Shown: piece by piece, positions 25,601 to 34,800 of the stretch
Layout of the letters: each line of letters starts with the position of its first letter
How positions within the stretch are numbered: the stretch's first letter is position 1
Source: Arcicella sp038230735
Lineage (GTDB): Bacteria > Bacteroidota > Bacteroidia > Cytophagales > Spirosomataceae
NCBI GenBank assembly: GCA_038230735.1
Contig: JBBRMR010000010.1
Coordinates: 1 to 64,000 of the forward strand
Length of the DNA stretch: 64,000 nt
Direction of reading: 5' to 3'
Notes under the pieces: generated by a model
What the model was told of the DNA's origin: nothing
Database searches by the model: none
The model's input: the letters and a program-made list of their open reading frames with translations, nothing else
Translations under genes and position numbers: made by a program

Positions 25601-28219
25601 TATAATGTGGGCGATAAAGCAAAGGTACTTTTCAAAACACCTTTTGCAGGAAAACTCATTGTTACAGTTGAAAGAAACCACGTTTTAGAGCATTATGTGG
25701 TGGAAACGGATAAAAAATCGGCAGAATTAAGTTTCATGATTGGAAAGGAACACTTGCCAAATGTGTATGTGTCAGCAACGTTGATTCGTCCGATGGATAG
25801 TTCAAATTTACCGCTTACGGTCGCTCACGGATACGCACCTGTAATGGTGGAAGACCTTGATAATCAATTACCTATCGAAATTGTGGCAGTGGAGAAATCT
25901 CGCTCAAAGATGAAGCAAAAAATTACCATTAAAACAAAAGCCAATACTGAATTAACGATTGCCGTGGTGGACGAGGGAATCCTGCAACTCAAAAATTTCA
26001 AAACGCCCGACCCTTACGCCTTTTTCTATCAAAAACAGGCTTTGGAGGTAAATAGCTACGATTTGTATCCATTTTTATTTCCAGAATTATCCATTTCGGG
26101 CAGTTCGTCCGTGGGTGGTGATGGTTATGATATGCAAAAAAGAGTGAATCCGCTGAATAACGGACGGGTAAATTTAGTAGCGATTTGGTCGGGAATTAAA
26201 GAAACTGGCATCGGTGGCGAAACCACTTTTGAAATTGATATTCCCCAATTTTCGGGTGATTTACGCATCATGGCGGTGGCGTATAAAAGGGAAGCGTTTG
26301 GTTCTGCAACTAAAAATATGAAAGTAGCTGACCCATTGGTGATTTCAACGGCATTGCCAAGATTTGCTTCGCCCAATGATGAAATTCAAGTACCCGTAAA
26401 TATTACGAATACGACAAAACAGAATGCTGTCGCCACGGCAACGGTCTCATTATCAGGTGGTTTGAGCATCGTGGGCAGTAAAACCCAAACGATTAATATT
26501 CCTGCGGAGAAAGAAGGCAGAGCGTATTTTGCCGTAAAAGCCTCGCTAACCACGGGCAATGCTACGGTAAATGTTACGGTAAATGTTACGGTAAATGGCT
26601 TGAAGTCAACCTTTACCGAAAAAATAGAATTGACGGTCCGCCCAACTACTTCATTATTGAAAACTTCCGTTTCGGGTGTAGTTAATGGTGGTTCGGTGGG
26701 TAATATTAGTTTGGTGAATGACTATATTCCAAGCTCGTTAAAAACGGAAATGACGGTGAGTAAATCGCCAATGGTGCAGTTTATGGACAAGTTTCAAAAC
26801 CTCTTAAATTATCCTTACGGTTGCGTAGAACAGACCACTTCTACGGCTTTCCCTCAATTGTACTTTACCGAATTTGTGAAACAGATTCAATCGGGCAAAA
26901 AGCCGTATATGAAGACGGGTGAGAACGATTTGAACCCAAAATCTAACGTTGAAGCGGCAATTCATAAATTGGAAACGATGCAATTGCCAAGCGGCGGATT
27001 GTCGTATTGGCAAGGGGGCGATAAAGAATCTTGGTGGGGTTCTGTCTATGCTACGCATTTTATGTTAGAAGCACAAAAGAATGATTTTCAAGTAAATAGC
27101 TCAACTTTGGGCAAATTGATTGAATATTTAACTAATGCTTCGAATACGAAAATTACGGATAAAGAATATTATTACAACGGCACAGGAAGCTATGATACCA
27201 AAGTGATTGCGGCTCGTGAAACCATTTATAGTTTGTACGTTTTGGCATTGGCGGGCAAACCTAATCGCTCGGTGATGAATTATTACAAATCTAATATTGA
27301 GCTATTGACCACCGACTCAAAATATCTCTTGGGGGCAGCATTTAGTTTGATGGGCGATTCAAAAAGTTACAACGCTTTGACTCCGAAAAATTATGGTTCA
27401 GAAATTACCGAAAAACGGTCGGGTGGAAGTTTCAGTTCGCCCATTCGGAATCAGGCATTAGTTTTGAATACCTTAATTGATACTGACCCAAATAATCTAC
27501 AAATTCCGACTTTGGCGAGGCAATTATCACAAAATCTGAAAGCCGAACCCTACCTTAATACCCAAGAACAAGCCTTTGCATTTTTGGCTTTGGGGAAATT
27601 GGCAAAAAAGGCAAATGCCAGCAACGTAACGGCTTCCATTTCAAGTAATAATAAGGTTTTGGGTAATTTTACGGATAAAGATTTATTGATTAAAAACATT
27701 GGTAATCAGTCGATTATCCGTACCCAAGGACGTGGAAGTTTATACTATTTTGCCCAAGCCGAAGGTTTGAGTGCTTCGGGGAAATATGAGGAAATAGACA
27801 ACGTTTTGAAGGTTCGTAAACAGTTTTATAGTCGTTCGGGGCAACCTTTGGGAGCGGCAAAATTCAAGCAAAATCAGTTGGTAGTGGTAAAAATTACCTT
27901 ACAAAGCACCAACGGATTAGCAGTTGAAAACGTAGTAGTTACGGATATGTTACCTGCGGGCGTAGAAATTGAAAATCCAAGATTAACGGCAGACCGAGAT
28001 TTGGTGTGGGTAAAAGACCAAACTACCCCAGAACATTTTGACATCAGAGACGACAGAATCAACTTTTTTACCAATTTATCGGGCAAACCACAGACCTTTT
28101 ATTATTTAGTAAGAGCCGTCTCAAAAGGCAAATTCCAAATGGGACCAGTCTCTGCGGATGCGATGTATAAGGGTGAGTATCGGAGTTATAGTGGGGGTGG
28201 GGTTGCGGTGGTGGAGTAG
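22673..28219 (+). CDS. Bacterial alpha-2-macroglobulin-like lipoprotein with thioester motif
   Basis: An 1848-residue protein with a lipoprotein signal (FIFLFLSSC; acylated Cys near residue 25), placing it on a membrane facing the periplasm. It follows the bacterial macroglobulin plan: N-terminal domains (FTFDKDLVREGG onward), MG repeats including GDRDIYRPGETLHFNTVIRK and KFNVGDKA-like segments, the bait-region neighbourhood, an A2M core (AIWSGIKETGIGGETTFEIDIPQFSGDLRIMAVAY), then the thioester in YPYGCVEQTTSTAFP (Cys1384) inside an alpha-helical barrel (LPSGGLSYWQGG). Bacterial members are thought to trap proteases that breach the outer membrane. The usual partner, penicillin-binding protein 1C, is not next to it. 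A Val-Asn-Val-Thr repeat lies near residue 1300. Confidence 0.94.
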   Translation: MNNSLHLPQFPLSILAFIFLFLSSCSKFGDVAVSSRNFEDEIQLAQNLVFTFDKDLVREGGLNTWEAEPYVEISPKVEGKFKWTATNELIFSPAVGFEPATEYTATLNKSIVNKSEKKYGVSGDKITFHTPYLKLETVESYWTKSRDDGQGLAVLKLNFNYPVNSQEVAKGLKISDSNDKKYDFQMNQSGTSTSVSVRVKGLSDGDGKSLKVNLDKGLSMPNSKFETPEELTLETALPDIKTLEINDVQHGFENNQGFVKVITNQTISADDLSKIYKIEINGGTQEEVVSEVVIEYDSLGNPIEKPVAKPKAKPATPTLDTKAEITENGFIIKGDFNETDNYVLTINPSAKGVLGASLSEDYTKDLYFGQMPASIGFINKKALYLSSKGNKNIAVNIVNTPKVNVRIAKVYENNILHFLKNGRYQNYDNYNEESGSYGNTFDYDIDEGGQYSDVIVNKTVETANLAKSKNVRALNLSLPEQNNIKGIYIVSINSNDEYYNRATKLVSISDIGLIMKSSENETVVFANSIKTADPMGGVEVKLISANNQVMQTVKTDSKGMATFKDFKDSKFTTAMITANTEDDFNYLFMDGSQVETSRFDVEGKRDNTSGFEAFIYGDRDIYRPGETLHFNTVIRKANWESVGEIPVKIRLLLPNGKEFKTFKKTTNAQGAVNMDVPTDRASITGVYVVEVLNANDVSLSSRNISIEEFMPDRIKVDVKSGKEFYKNGETLQITATALNLFGPPASNRNYEMELRLNRKLFQPKDYAGFVFDINDNTNFESIPRQGVTNENGIASEGFQIPATYADMGVLEAKAYVTVFDETGRPVNRLKVLDIFTQPVFYGIGMPDTYLGTNMPTQIPLVALNKDGKPVTAKGRVEIVRFDYQTVIEKNADNSMKYSSKKQTKVVYSRTMNFVNGKADVSYAPPISGEYEVRVHSEGAKSWTAQGFYAYGFGTTENSSFEVNNEGKVEMQFDKEKYNVGDKAKVLFKTPFAGKLIVTVERNHVLEHYVVETDKKSAELSFMIGKEHLPNVYVSATLIRPMDSSNLPLTVAHGYAPVMVEDLDNQLPIEIVAVEKSRSKMKQKITIKTKANTELTIAVVDEGILQLKNFKTPDPYAFFYQKQALEVNSYDLYPFLFPELSISGSSSVGGDGYDMQKRVNPLNNGRVNLVAIWSGIKETGIGGETTFEIDIPQFSGDLRIMAVAYKREAFGSATKNMKVADPLVISTALPRFASPNDEIQVPVNITNTTKQNAVATATVSLSGGLSIVGSKTQTINIPAEKEGRAYFAVKASLTTGNATVNVTVNVTVNGLKSTFTEKIELTVRPTTSLLKTSVSGVVNGGSVGNISLVNDYIPSSLKTEMTVSKSPMVQFMDKFQNLLNYPYGCVEQTTSTAFPQLYFTEFVKQIQSGKKPYMKTGENDLNPKSNVEAAIHKLETMQLPSGGLSYWQGGDKESWWGSVYATHFMLEAQKNDFQVNSSTLGKLIEYLTNASNTKITDKEYYYNGTGSYDTKVIAARETIYSLYVLALAGKPNRSVMNYYKSNIELLTTDSKYLLGAAFSLMGDSKSYNALTPKNYGSEITEKRSGGSFSSPIRNQALVLNTLIDTDPNNLQIPTLARQLSQNLKAEPYLNTQEQAFAFLALGKLAKKANASNVTASISSNNKVLGNFTDKDLLIKNIGNQSIIRTQGRGSLYYFAQAEGLSASGKYEEIDNVLKVRKQFYSRSGQPLGAAKFKQNQLVVVKITLQSTNGLAVENVVVTDMLPAGVEIENPRLTADRDLVWVKDQTTPEHFDIRDDRINFFTNLSGKPQTFYYLVRAVSKGKFQMGPVSADAMYKGEYRSYSGGGVAVVE
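26564..26597 (+). repeat. 12-base tandem repeat inside the macroglobulin gene
   Basis: ACGGTAAATGTT is repeated nearly three times in frame, giving alternating VNVT residues in a beta strand. Copy number could vary without shifting the frame. Confidence 0.85.
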
Positions 28220-28226
28220 GTTTTAA

Positions 28227-28275
28227 AATGGCATTTTAGAGAATTTTTGGGTATATAATTCTCTAAAATGCCATT
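28227..28275 (+). repeat. Perfect 18-base inverted repeat after the macroglobulin gene
   Basis: AATGGCATTTTAGAGAAT (28227-28244) pairs with ATTCTCTAAAATGCCATT (28258-28275) around 13 bases. It lies eight bases after the stop codon but is not followed by a T-run. Confidence 0.8.
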
Positions 28276-28334
28276 AGGTCATATTAATCAAACATTAAGT
28301 TGCTATCCTTAACGTTTAATTTTAGATTTGTAAC

Positions 28335-28727
28335 ATGGATTATAGATTAGAAAATTTGTCAGAAGATGACTTCGAAAAACTCGTCAATGTACTTTGTGAA
28401 GAACTTTTTGGAATGGGAACTGTGAGTTTCTCAAAAGGAAGAGATGGAGGTCGAGACGGTCGATTTACAGGGACTGCAAATAAATATCCTTCTGAATCAT
28501 CAAAGTGGTCAGGAAAGTTTATTATTCAAGCCAAACATACTACTGATTATCAAGGTAGCTGCTCTGATAATCCTTTCTATGGAAATCAGACAAGCCTCAT
28601 TAATGCAGAAATTAAAAAAATCAAAGTTTTAAAAGCCAATAATGAGATTGATAATTACTTGTTGTTTACAAATAGAAAAGAAACTGATAGTAGAGAAAAA
28701 GCTACATTACACATTAAAATCAGGTAG
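28335..28727 (+). pseudogene. Truncated Mrr-like / PD-(D/E)xK nuclease, cut by an IS1 remnant
   Basis: A 130-residue N-terminal fragment. It has the pattern of restriction-endonuclease-like proteins: LSEDDFEKLVNVLCEELFG at the start, then SFSKGRDGGRDGRFTG with the metal-binding Asp, and KFIIQAKHT as the (E/Q)xK part of the nuclease core. The reading then follows INAEIKKIKVL and NYLLFTNRKETDSREKA, which should lead into further domains, but it ends at a TAG lying inside GGTAGTGC (28723-28730), which resembles the end of an IS1-family element. The stop therefore appears to have been supplied by an insertion. The remainder of the gene is not found downstream. It may have belonged to a defence system. 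Confidence 0.65.
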
Positions 28728-29412
28728 TGCTGTAATTATGGTGCTGTATTAGTAAAAAGCAATGGGGTTATTTATTTTTGTTTATCAAGACCAAAATAAA
28801 TTTTCATCATGTGTAATATAACATCAAGATGTCCCCGTTACTTGGGTACAAATATAAAAAAGAATGGTTTTACTAACTATCTTAAACCTTGTCATAAATG
28901 CAAAGATTGTAAGTATAAATTTGTTGATAAAGGGCAAGAGTGGTTTATTTCACCCGATAAAAAAGTCCTCATTAAACGTTTATTATTAGAACGAATATCG
29001 CTTCGTGGTATTTGTCGGGTAATGGACATATCAATGAAGTGGTTATTGCAATTTATCAAAGAAATATACAGGGAGTTACCCGATGATTTAAACTGTAAAA
29101 TCAATTTAAAAAAAGTAAAACATAATGACCGTTATTACATCAAACTGGCTGTAAATTAGGCAGATGAACTATGGTCATGGGTTAAAAAGCGTGATAATGT
29201 TTATTATATTTGGTTAGTTATGCACAAAGAATCTCGGCAAATTATAGCTTTTCATGTAGGTGATAGAAGTGGAGAGTCAGCTAAGGCTTTGTGGGAAAAA
29301 ATACCCCCACAAATCAGAGAATATGGGTTGTTTCATACGGATGATTGGGATAGTTATAAGACCATTATTCCAGAAGGAAAACATCTTTATTGCAAGCAAA
29401 AAAAATATACAA
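28723..29412 (+). mobile_element. IS1-family insertion sequence remnant
   Basis: The left end is placed at GGTAGTGCTGTAATTATGG, which resembles IS1-family terminal repeats starting GGTRATG and coincides with the point where the nuclease gene is cut. The transposase follows from 28809. The right part is missing: the transposase loses similarity after about 29410 and unrelated sequence (a DUF4143 fragment) begins by 29442. No right terminal repeat or target duplication could be identified. Confidence 0.6.
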
Positions 29413-29435
29413 TGTTCGTCTTCTGGGCAAATTAG
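28809..29435 (+). pseudogene. IS1-family transposase, nonsense-mutated and 3'-truncated
   Basis: An N-terminal zinc-finger-like part (CxxxSRCP, CHKCKDCKYKFVD) and a helix-turn-helix (RISLRGICRVMDISMKWLLQFI) are followed by an in-frame TAG at 29157-29159. The same frame resumes with ADELWSWVKKRDNVYYIWLVMHKESRQIIAFHVGDRSGESAKALW and TDDWDSYKTIIPEGKHLYCKQKKYT, the DDE catalytic region of IS1 transposases. The expected HVERxNxTLRxR segment with the last catalytic Glu is absent, so the gene cannot encode an active enzyme. It is on the same strand as the interrupted nuclease. Confidence 0.85.
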
Positions 29436-29441
29436 AGAATT

Positions 29442-29690
29442 TCAAACCACAAACTCCAAATAATTACCAGAATTAATTAAAGTCATCTCACGAATGGGAT
29501 AATTATTAGTGAAAGTAATGGGGAATTTTGCTTTTTTATGTTCGCTCCATTTGAATTCAAAAGCATCAAACATTCCAGATGATTCTTCGATATAATCAAT
29601 TTCTTGCTGTTGAGTAGTTCGCCAAAAGAAGGAATTATCCGAATACCCACCACTTTGGATAAACGATTTTATCGGTATGAATTGGAGGGG
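29442..29690 (-). pseudogene. C-terminal fragment of an AAA ATPase with DUF4143 domain
   Basis: On the minus strand, ending with TGA at 29442-29444, the frame reads FFWRTTQQQEIDYIEESSGM, then FDAFEFKWSEHKKAK and FPITFTNNYPIREMTLINSGNYLEFVV. This is the nuclease-like C-terminal DUF4143 region of the common archaeal/bacterial AAA-type ATPases (the pattern YFWRTxxQQEIDYIEE, AFEFKW is characteristic). There is no start codon or ATPase domain. It is a remnant about 75-80 residues long; the upstream boundary is uncertain. Confidence 0.7.
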
Positions 29691-30122
29691 AAAGTTTTTG
29701 AAGAATTTTCAAGAATGTAAATGAAGAACTACTTATCAGGATTTTTAGTATTCCGTTTCCACAGATTAGTGTATAAGAAAACGTATCGCTCGTCTTGGGG
29801 ATTTACGGTAGTTGAGTAGGTTAGTGAAAATTTCAAAAAAGAGGATGCCATTTTGAGACAGTATCATCAAAACATAAAATTTGTTTTCAAACCTTTCAAA
29901 AAATAAATCCATTCTTAAAACAAAATTTAATCACAAAGTTTTATACTCTTAATATTTCCCTTCCCATCCTCTTGATTTTATAACAAATTAGCCCGTCTTG
30001 AATTTATCCAATACAATCTAAATATGCTTCAAGTAGTTTGTTTACTTGGTATTTTTTAGATTAGAATGATTCTAAATAGAAATTTTGTCGTCATTTTTTA
30101 ATAAAAAACGATAAAAATTTAA
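29691..30122. other. AT-rich intergenic region without a recognisable gene
   Basis: The part after the DUF4143 fragment contains only short frames on both strands, for example a 40-codon minus-strand frame at 29729-29851 and a 30-codon plus-strand frame starting near 29720. Neither is convincing. The remainder is AT-rich and leads to the ACIII promoter. Confidence 0.5.
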
Positions 30123-30153
30123 TTGGTTCGTAATTTTTCCAATCGTACTTTTG
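30123..30153 (+). promoter_or_regulatory. Promoter of the ACIII operon
   Basis: TTG (30123-30125), a 20-base spacer, and TACTTTTG (30146-30153) fit the Bacteroidota consensus. It leaves a leader of about 195 bases before the actA start. Confidence 0.65.
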
Positions 30154-30355
30154 TAACCCGAAAAAGTGTTAAAATTGTCTTTTTCAGGACAAAAGAATTT
30201 ATTTTCTTTTTAAATGATTTGTAATTAAGCGAATTAGTGGTTAGGATTTTGTTTACTGTTTATAACAGAAAACGATACTATTCAATAATTTCTAAAAGTA
30301 AATCAACCATCACAAAAAATAACAAATGTTCTGTAATAAAACGAATATGATAACC

Positions 30356-31564
30356 ATGAAACGTCTGAAATTGGTTGCGATAACATTTATCTTAGGTGCT
30401 TTTTGCTTTGCTAATAATGTCAATGCACAAGATGTCGCCGAGGGTGAACAAATTTTCAAAAACAATTGTACATCATGCCATGCCGTAACTGATGAGGTTG
30501 TAATTGGACCAGGTTTGAAAGGCATTAGTGCAAGAAGACCAATCGAATGGATTACTAAGTGGGTACATAACCCACAAGCAGTTATCGCATCGGGAGACAA
30601 ATATGCGGTTGATTTGTATAATAAATACAATAAAACACAGATGACTGCCTTTCCGAACCTTTCGGATGTACAAATCAAAGGTGTCGTTGCATACATTGAT
30701 GCGGAAGCCGCTAAAGTTCCAGTTGCTGTGGCGGGTGCAGCCCCAGCAGCGGGAGGTGCTTCATCCGAAGGTTCTTCAAACGGTGGCATGATGCAGTATA
30801 TATTAATAGGATTGTTATTAGTGATGGTTTTGGTGTTATTGGCTTTATTGTCAATTGTAACAAGTCTTTCAAAATTGACAACCGTTGATGCTTCTTCGCC
30901 CGAAGGGCAAGGGATTCCTTTGTTGCAAAGAATTGCGGAAAATGGCAAGAAAATTGCTACTAATAGTGCTTTCAAAACGGGTGCGGCTTTATTGATTACT
31001 TTGTTAATTGGAAAAGCAACCATTGATGCCGCTTACGGAATCGGGATGCATCAAGGATATGCCCCTGAGCAACCTATCCAATTTTCACACAAACTTCACG
31101 CTGGGCAATACCAAATTAACTGTAACTATTGCCACACAAGTGTTTATAAAGCAAAAAGTGCAAATATTCCTTCGGCAAACATTTGTATGAATTGCCATAA
31201 CGCCATTAAGCGTGAGTCCCCTGAAATCCAGAAAATTTATACTTCTCTTGAAAAAGACGAGCCAATCCAGTGGGTACGTGTACACAATCTGCCTGATTTA
31301 GCGTATTTCAACCACGCACAACACACAAACGTTGGAGGCTTAGAATGTACCAATTGTCACGGAGAAATTGCAAAAATGGAAGTAGTTGAACAACGTTCTT
31401 CTTTAACAATGGGATGGTGTATCGACTGCCACAGAAAAACTAATGTGAATGCAAAAGGTAATGCTTATTACACTAAATTAGTAGATTTGCATAACAGTGA
31501 AAACAAAGAGCCTTTGAAAGTTCAGAACATTGGAGGTTTGGAGTGTTCAAAATGTCATTATTGA
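30356..31564 (+). CDS. actA: ACIII subunit ActA: hexaheme fusion of cytochrome c and pentaheme domains
   Basis: This subunit of the quinol-oxidising alternative complex III carries c-type hemes on the periplasmic side. It is 402 residues long from the ATG at 30356 (MKRLKL with a signal peptide ending NVNAQ). A monoheme cytochrome c domain comes first (CTSCH at about 38-42), then an Ala/Gly/Ser linker and a membrane helix (MMQYILIGLLLVMVLVLLALLSIV), a second hydrophobic segment, and five more motifs: CNYCH (about 256), CMNCH, CTNCH, CIDCH and CSKCH at the very end. ActA is normally pentaheme; the extra N-terminal domain may pass electrons onward. The frame is open from 30326. Confidence 0.94.
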   Translation: MKRLKLVAITFILGAFCFANNVNAQDVAEGEQIFKNNCTSCHAVTDEVVIGPGLKGISARRPIEWITKWVHNPQAVIASGDKYAVDLYNKYNKTQMTAFPNLSDVQIKGVVAYIDAEAAKVPVAVAGAAPAAGGASSEGSSNGGMMQYILIGLLLVMVLVLLALLSIVTSLSKLTTVDASSPEGQGIPLLQRIAENGKKIATNSAFKTGAALLITLLIGKATIDAAYGIGMHQGYAPEQPIQFSHKLHAGQYQINCNYCHTSVYKAKSANIPSANICMNCHNAIKRESPEIQKIYTSLEKDEPIQWVRVHNLPDLAYFNHAQHTNVGGLECTNCHGEIAKMEVVEQRSSLTMGWCIDCHRKTNVNAKGNAYYTKLVDLHNSENKEPLKVQNIGGLECSKCHY

Positions 31565-31581
31565 AAGAATTATGAATTGTG

Positions 31582-31786
31582 AGTTATGAGTTATGAGGGA
31601 TTTCCCGCCAAGGTCATATAAACTTGTCTTCATTATTAAATTGACAAAATAAACTTAGCAAAGAGTTTTGAGATATGCTTTCTAAACTATTTGCAAATTA
31701 GTTTTAGATTTAAAAAAAGCTAACAGCTAAGGTAAGTTATCAGGAGAGATTAGGATGAGACGATTTAAAATTCATAACTCATAACT
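31582..31786. repeat. Long-range inverted repeat flanking the actA-actB spacer
   Basis: AGTTATGAGTTATGA (31582-31596) has an exact reverse complement at 31772-31786, and the surrounding GAGTTATGAG-type words are repeated in both arms. Most of the 253-base spacer lies in the loop. No T-run follows. Confidence 0.6.
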
Positions 31787-31817
31787 TATAACTCATAACT
31801 ACTGAAATATTACAAAT

Positions 31818-34800
31818 ATGGAAAATAATAAAAAGCGGTATTGGAGAGGGATTGAGGAATTGACAAACAGTTCAGAGTTTGTAAAACACGCTCATCGTGA
31901 ATTTGGCGATGCTCCAACAGCGGACGGAAAATCGGAAGCCTTGATTGATGGAACAAATACCGTTCGTCGTGATTTCTTAAAAGTGTTGGGTTTTGGGGTT
32001 TCGGCAGTTGCCTTGGCAGCTTGTGAAGCACCCATCATAAAAGCTGTTCCATACTTAAACAAACCAGAAGATATTGATCCAACGATTGCTAACTGGTACG
32101 CTTCAACCTATATAGACGGTGGCGACTATGCTTCGGTATTGGTTAAAACTCGTGAAGGTCGCCCGATTAAATTAGAAGGAAATAAGGCTTCATCAGTAAG
32201 CAAAGGTGCTTTATCGGCAAGGGTTCAGGCTTCGGTTTTGAGTCTTTATGATAATGAAAAATTAAAAGGTGCAATTATTGCTGGAAAACCAGCGACTTGG
32301 GCATTAATTGATAAAGAAATTATTGCAGAATTAGGTAAAATATCGGCTCGTGGTGGTCAAATCAGAATTGTCTCAAACACAATTTTATCGCCATCAACGA
32401 AAAAAGTAATGGCTGATTTCGCTTTAAAATATCCAACTGCGAAACACGTAACCTACGATGCCAATTCAGTATCAGGTTTAGTGCAAGCCAACGGCGGAGT
32501 TCTTCCAAGTTTTGATTTCAGTAAAGCAAAAACAATCGTTTCAATCGGTGCTGATTTTTTAGGAACATGGATTGCCCCGGCAGAATACGCTGGACAATGG
32601 GCAAAAACTCGTAGAGTTGATTCAGCCAAAGGTGGTAATAAAGAAATGTCTCGTCATTATCAGTTCGAGACCATTATGTCTAACACAGGGGCAAATGCAG
32701 ATTACCGTGCTACATACAGACCATCACAAGAAGGCTTAGTTGTAGCAGCACTTTATAATGCAGTGGCTTCGGCAACGGGTGGTTCAACAATTGCTTCGGC
32801 AGCTATTAAAATTGACCATTTAGATAAAGCAGCGAAAGATTTAGTGGCTACCAAAGGAGCATCCTTAGTAGTTTCAGGTTCAAATGACCCAGCCGTTCAG
32901 ACCGTAGTAGTTGCTATCAACGCTATGTTAGGTGCCTACGGAACAACAATTGATGCGGGTTCACCAGTAAATTACCGTCAAGGTTCTGACTCTGAGATGA
33001 ATATGTTCATCAACGAAGCAAAAGCGGGACAAATTGCCGCTGTAATTTTTTATAATGCCAATCCAGTTTACAACCACCCACGTGGAGCAGAATTGGCAGG
33101 AGCATTACCAAAAATAGGATTAACTATTTCAACCAATGACCGTGCCGATGAAACAGGTTCACTTTGTAAGTTTGGCACACCAGATTCACATTACTTAGAA
33201 TCTTGGAACGATGCCGAACCTAAAAAAGGCTTCTTCTCATTAACTCAACCAACTATTTCAACTATCTTCAAAACTCGTCAAACACAAACAAGTTTATTGA
33301 CTTGGGCAGGTTTGACAGGCGATTATACCACTTATTTAGAAGATGCTTGGACGGCAACATTAGGAAGCAAAGTAGCGTGGTCGAAAGCCTTGCAAGATGG
33401 TGTTTATGAGCCTGGTGCAACAACATCTTTTAGCGTTCCACAAACAGGTTTAGCCGATGCAGTTGCTTCCATTGCGAAGAACTACAAAGCTAATTCTGAT
33501 AAAATGGAATTAGCAATTTATGAAAAAGTAACAATGGGTACTGGTTCTCAGGCAAATAATCCGTGGTTACAAGAATGTCCAGAACCCGTTTCAAAGGCTT
33601 GTTGGGGCAATTATGCGATGGTTTCCTTAGCAACAGCCAAGGCACTAAGTTTAGATAGAGAAGTAGAATTAGATACGCTTGAGGTGGAGGTTACAGTAAA
33701 TGGTAAATCAGTAAAATTACCTTTCATCGTTCAACCAGGTCAAGCAAATAATACGGTTGCCATTGCCATTGGATATGGGCGTACCAAAGCGGGTAAATCT
33801 GCCGATAATGTTGGGGTGAATGCTTATCCATTTGCTTCAATGGTAAATGGAAATGTTGCCTTCGTAAACACGGGTGATGTTTCAGTAAAAGCGACTGGCG
33901 AAACCGCTAAAATTGCTCGTACACAAACCCACAACACTGTAATGGCTCGTGAGGCGGTTGTAAAAGAAACCGTTTTGAGTGCTTATCAGAAAGATGCACA
34001 AGCAAACAACGAAAGACCAACCATTGCCACTGCCGAAGGAAAGAAATTAGCCACTGATATTACCTTGTGGAACGGACACAAATACAACAACCACGCATGG
34101 GGAATGGTCATTGACTTGAACACTTGTACAGGTTGTGCAGCTTGTGTGGTTTCTTGTAATGCTGAAAATAATATTGCAGTTGTGGGTCGCCAAGAAGTTA
34201 TTAACCGTCGTGAAATGCACTGGATGCGTATTGACCGTTATTATTCTTCCGATGCTGACGTTGAAGATACAAGTGGTTTAGAAATTGCTTCCGAGAATCC
34301 AGAGGTTATCTTCCAACCAATGCTTTGCCAACACTGTTCAAATGCCCCTTGTGAGACAGTTTGTCCAGTTTTAGCAACAACGCACTCAACGGAAGGCTTG
34401 AACCAAATGACTTATAACCGTTGTATCGGTACTCGTTATTGTGCCAACAACTGTCCTTATAAAGTACGTCGCTTTAACTGGTTTAGATATTACCAAACGG
34501 ATGAATATGATTTCCACTTCAACAACGATTTAGGTCGCATGGTGATAAACCCAGAAGTAACGGTTCGTTCACGTGGGGTAATGGAAAAATGTTCGATGTG
34601 TATTCAACGTATTCAGGGGGGTAAATTGGAAGCAAAGAAGGAGAAGAGAAGACCAATTGATGGAGAAATCCAAGTAGCGTGTGCTCAATCTTGTCCAACG
34701 GATGCTATCACTTTCGGAGATATGAACGATGAAGCCTCAGCTATCTCAAAATTATTAGCCGTAGAACAGAAAGGACGTGCATTCGGAGTTATCGAAGAAA

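Noticed and set aside
26564..26597. Short tandem repeats as a possible CRISPR array
   Set aside because: Copies are contiguous, in frame in a coding gene, and have no spacers.
30310..31023. 237-codon minus-strand frame opposite actA
   Set aside because: It is the complement of the Ala-rich ActA coding sequence and has no recognisable domain; ActA is certain.
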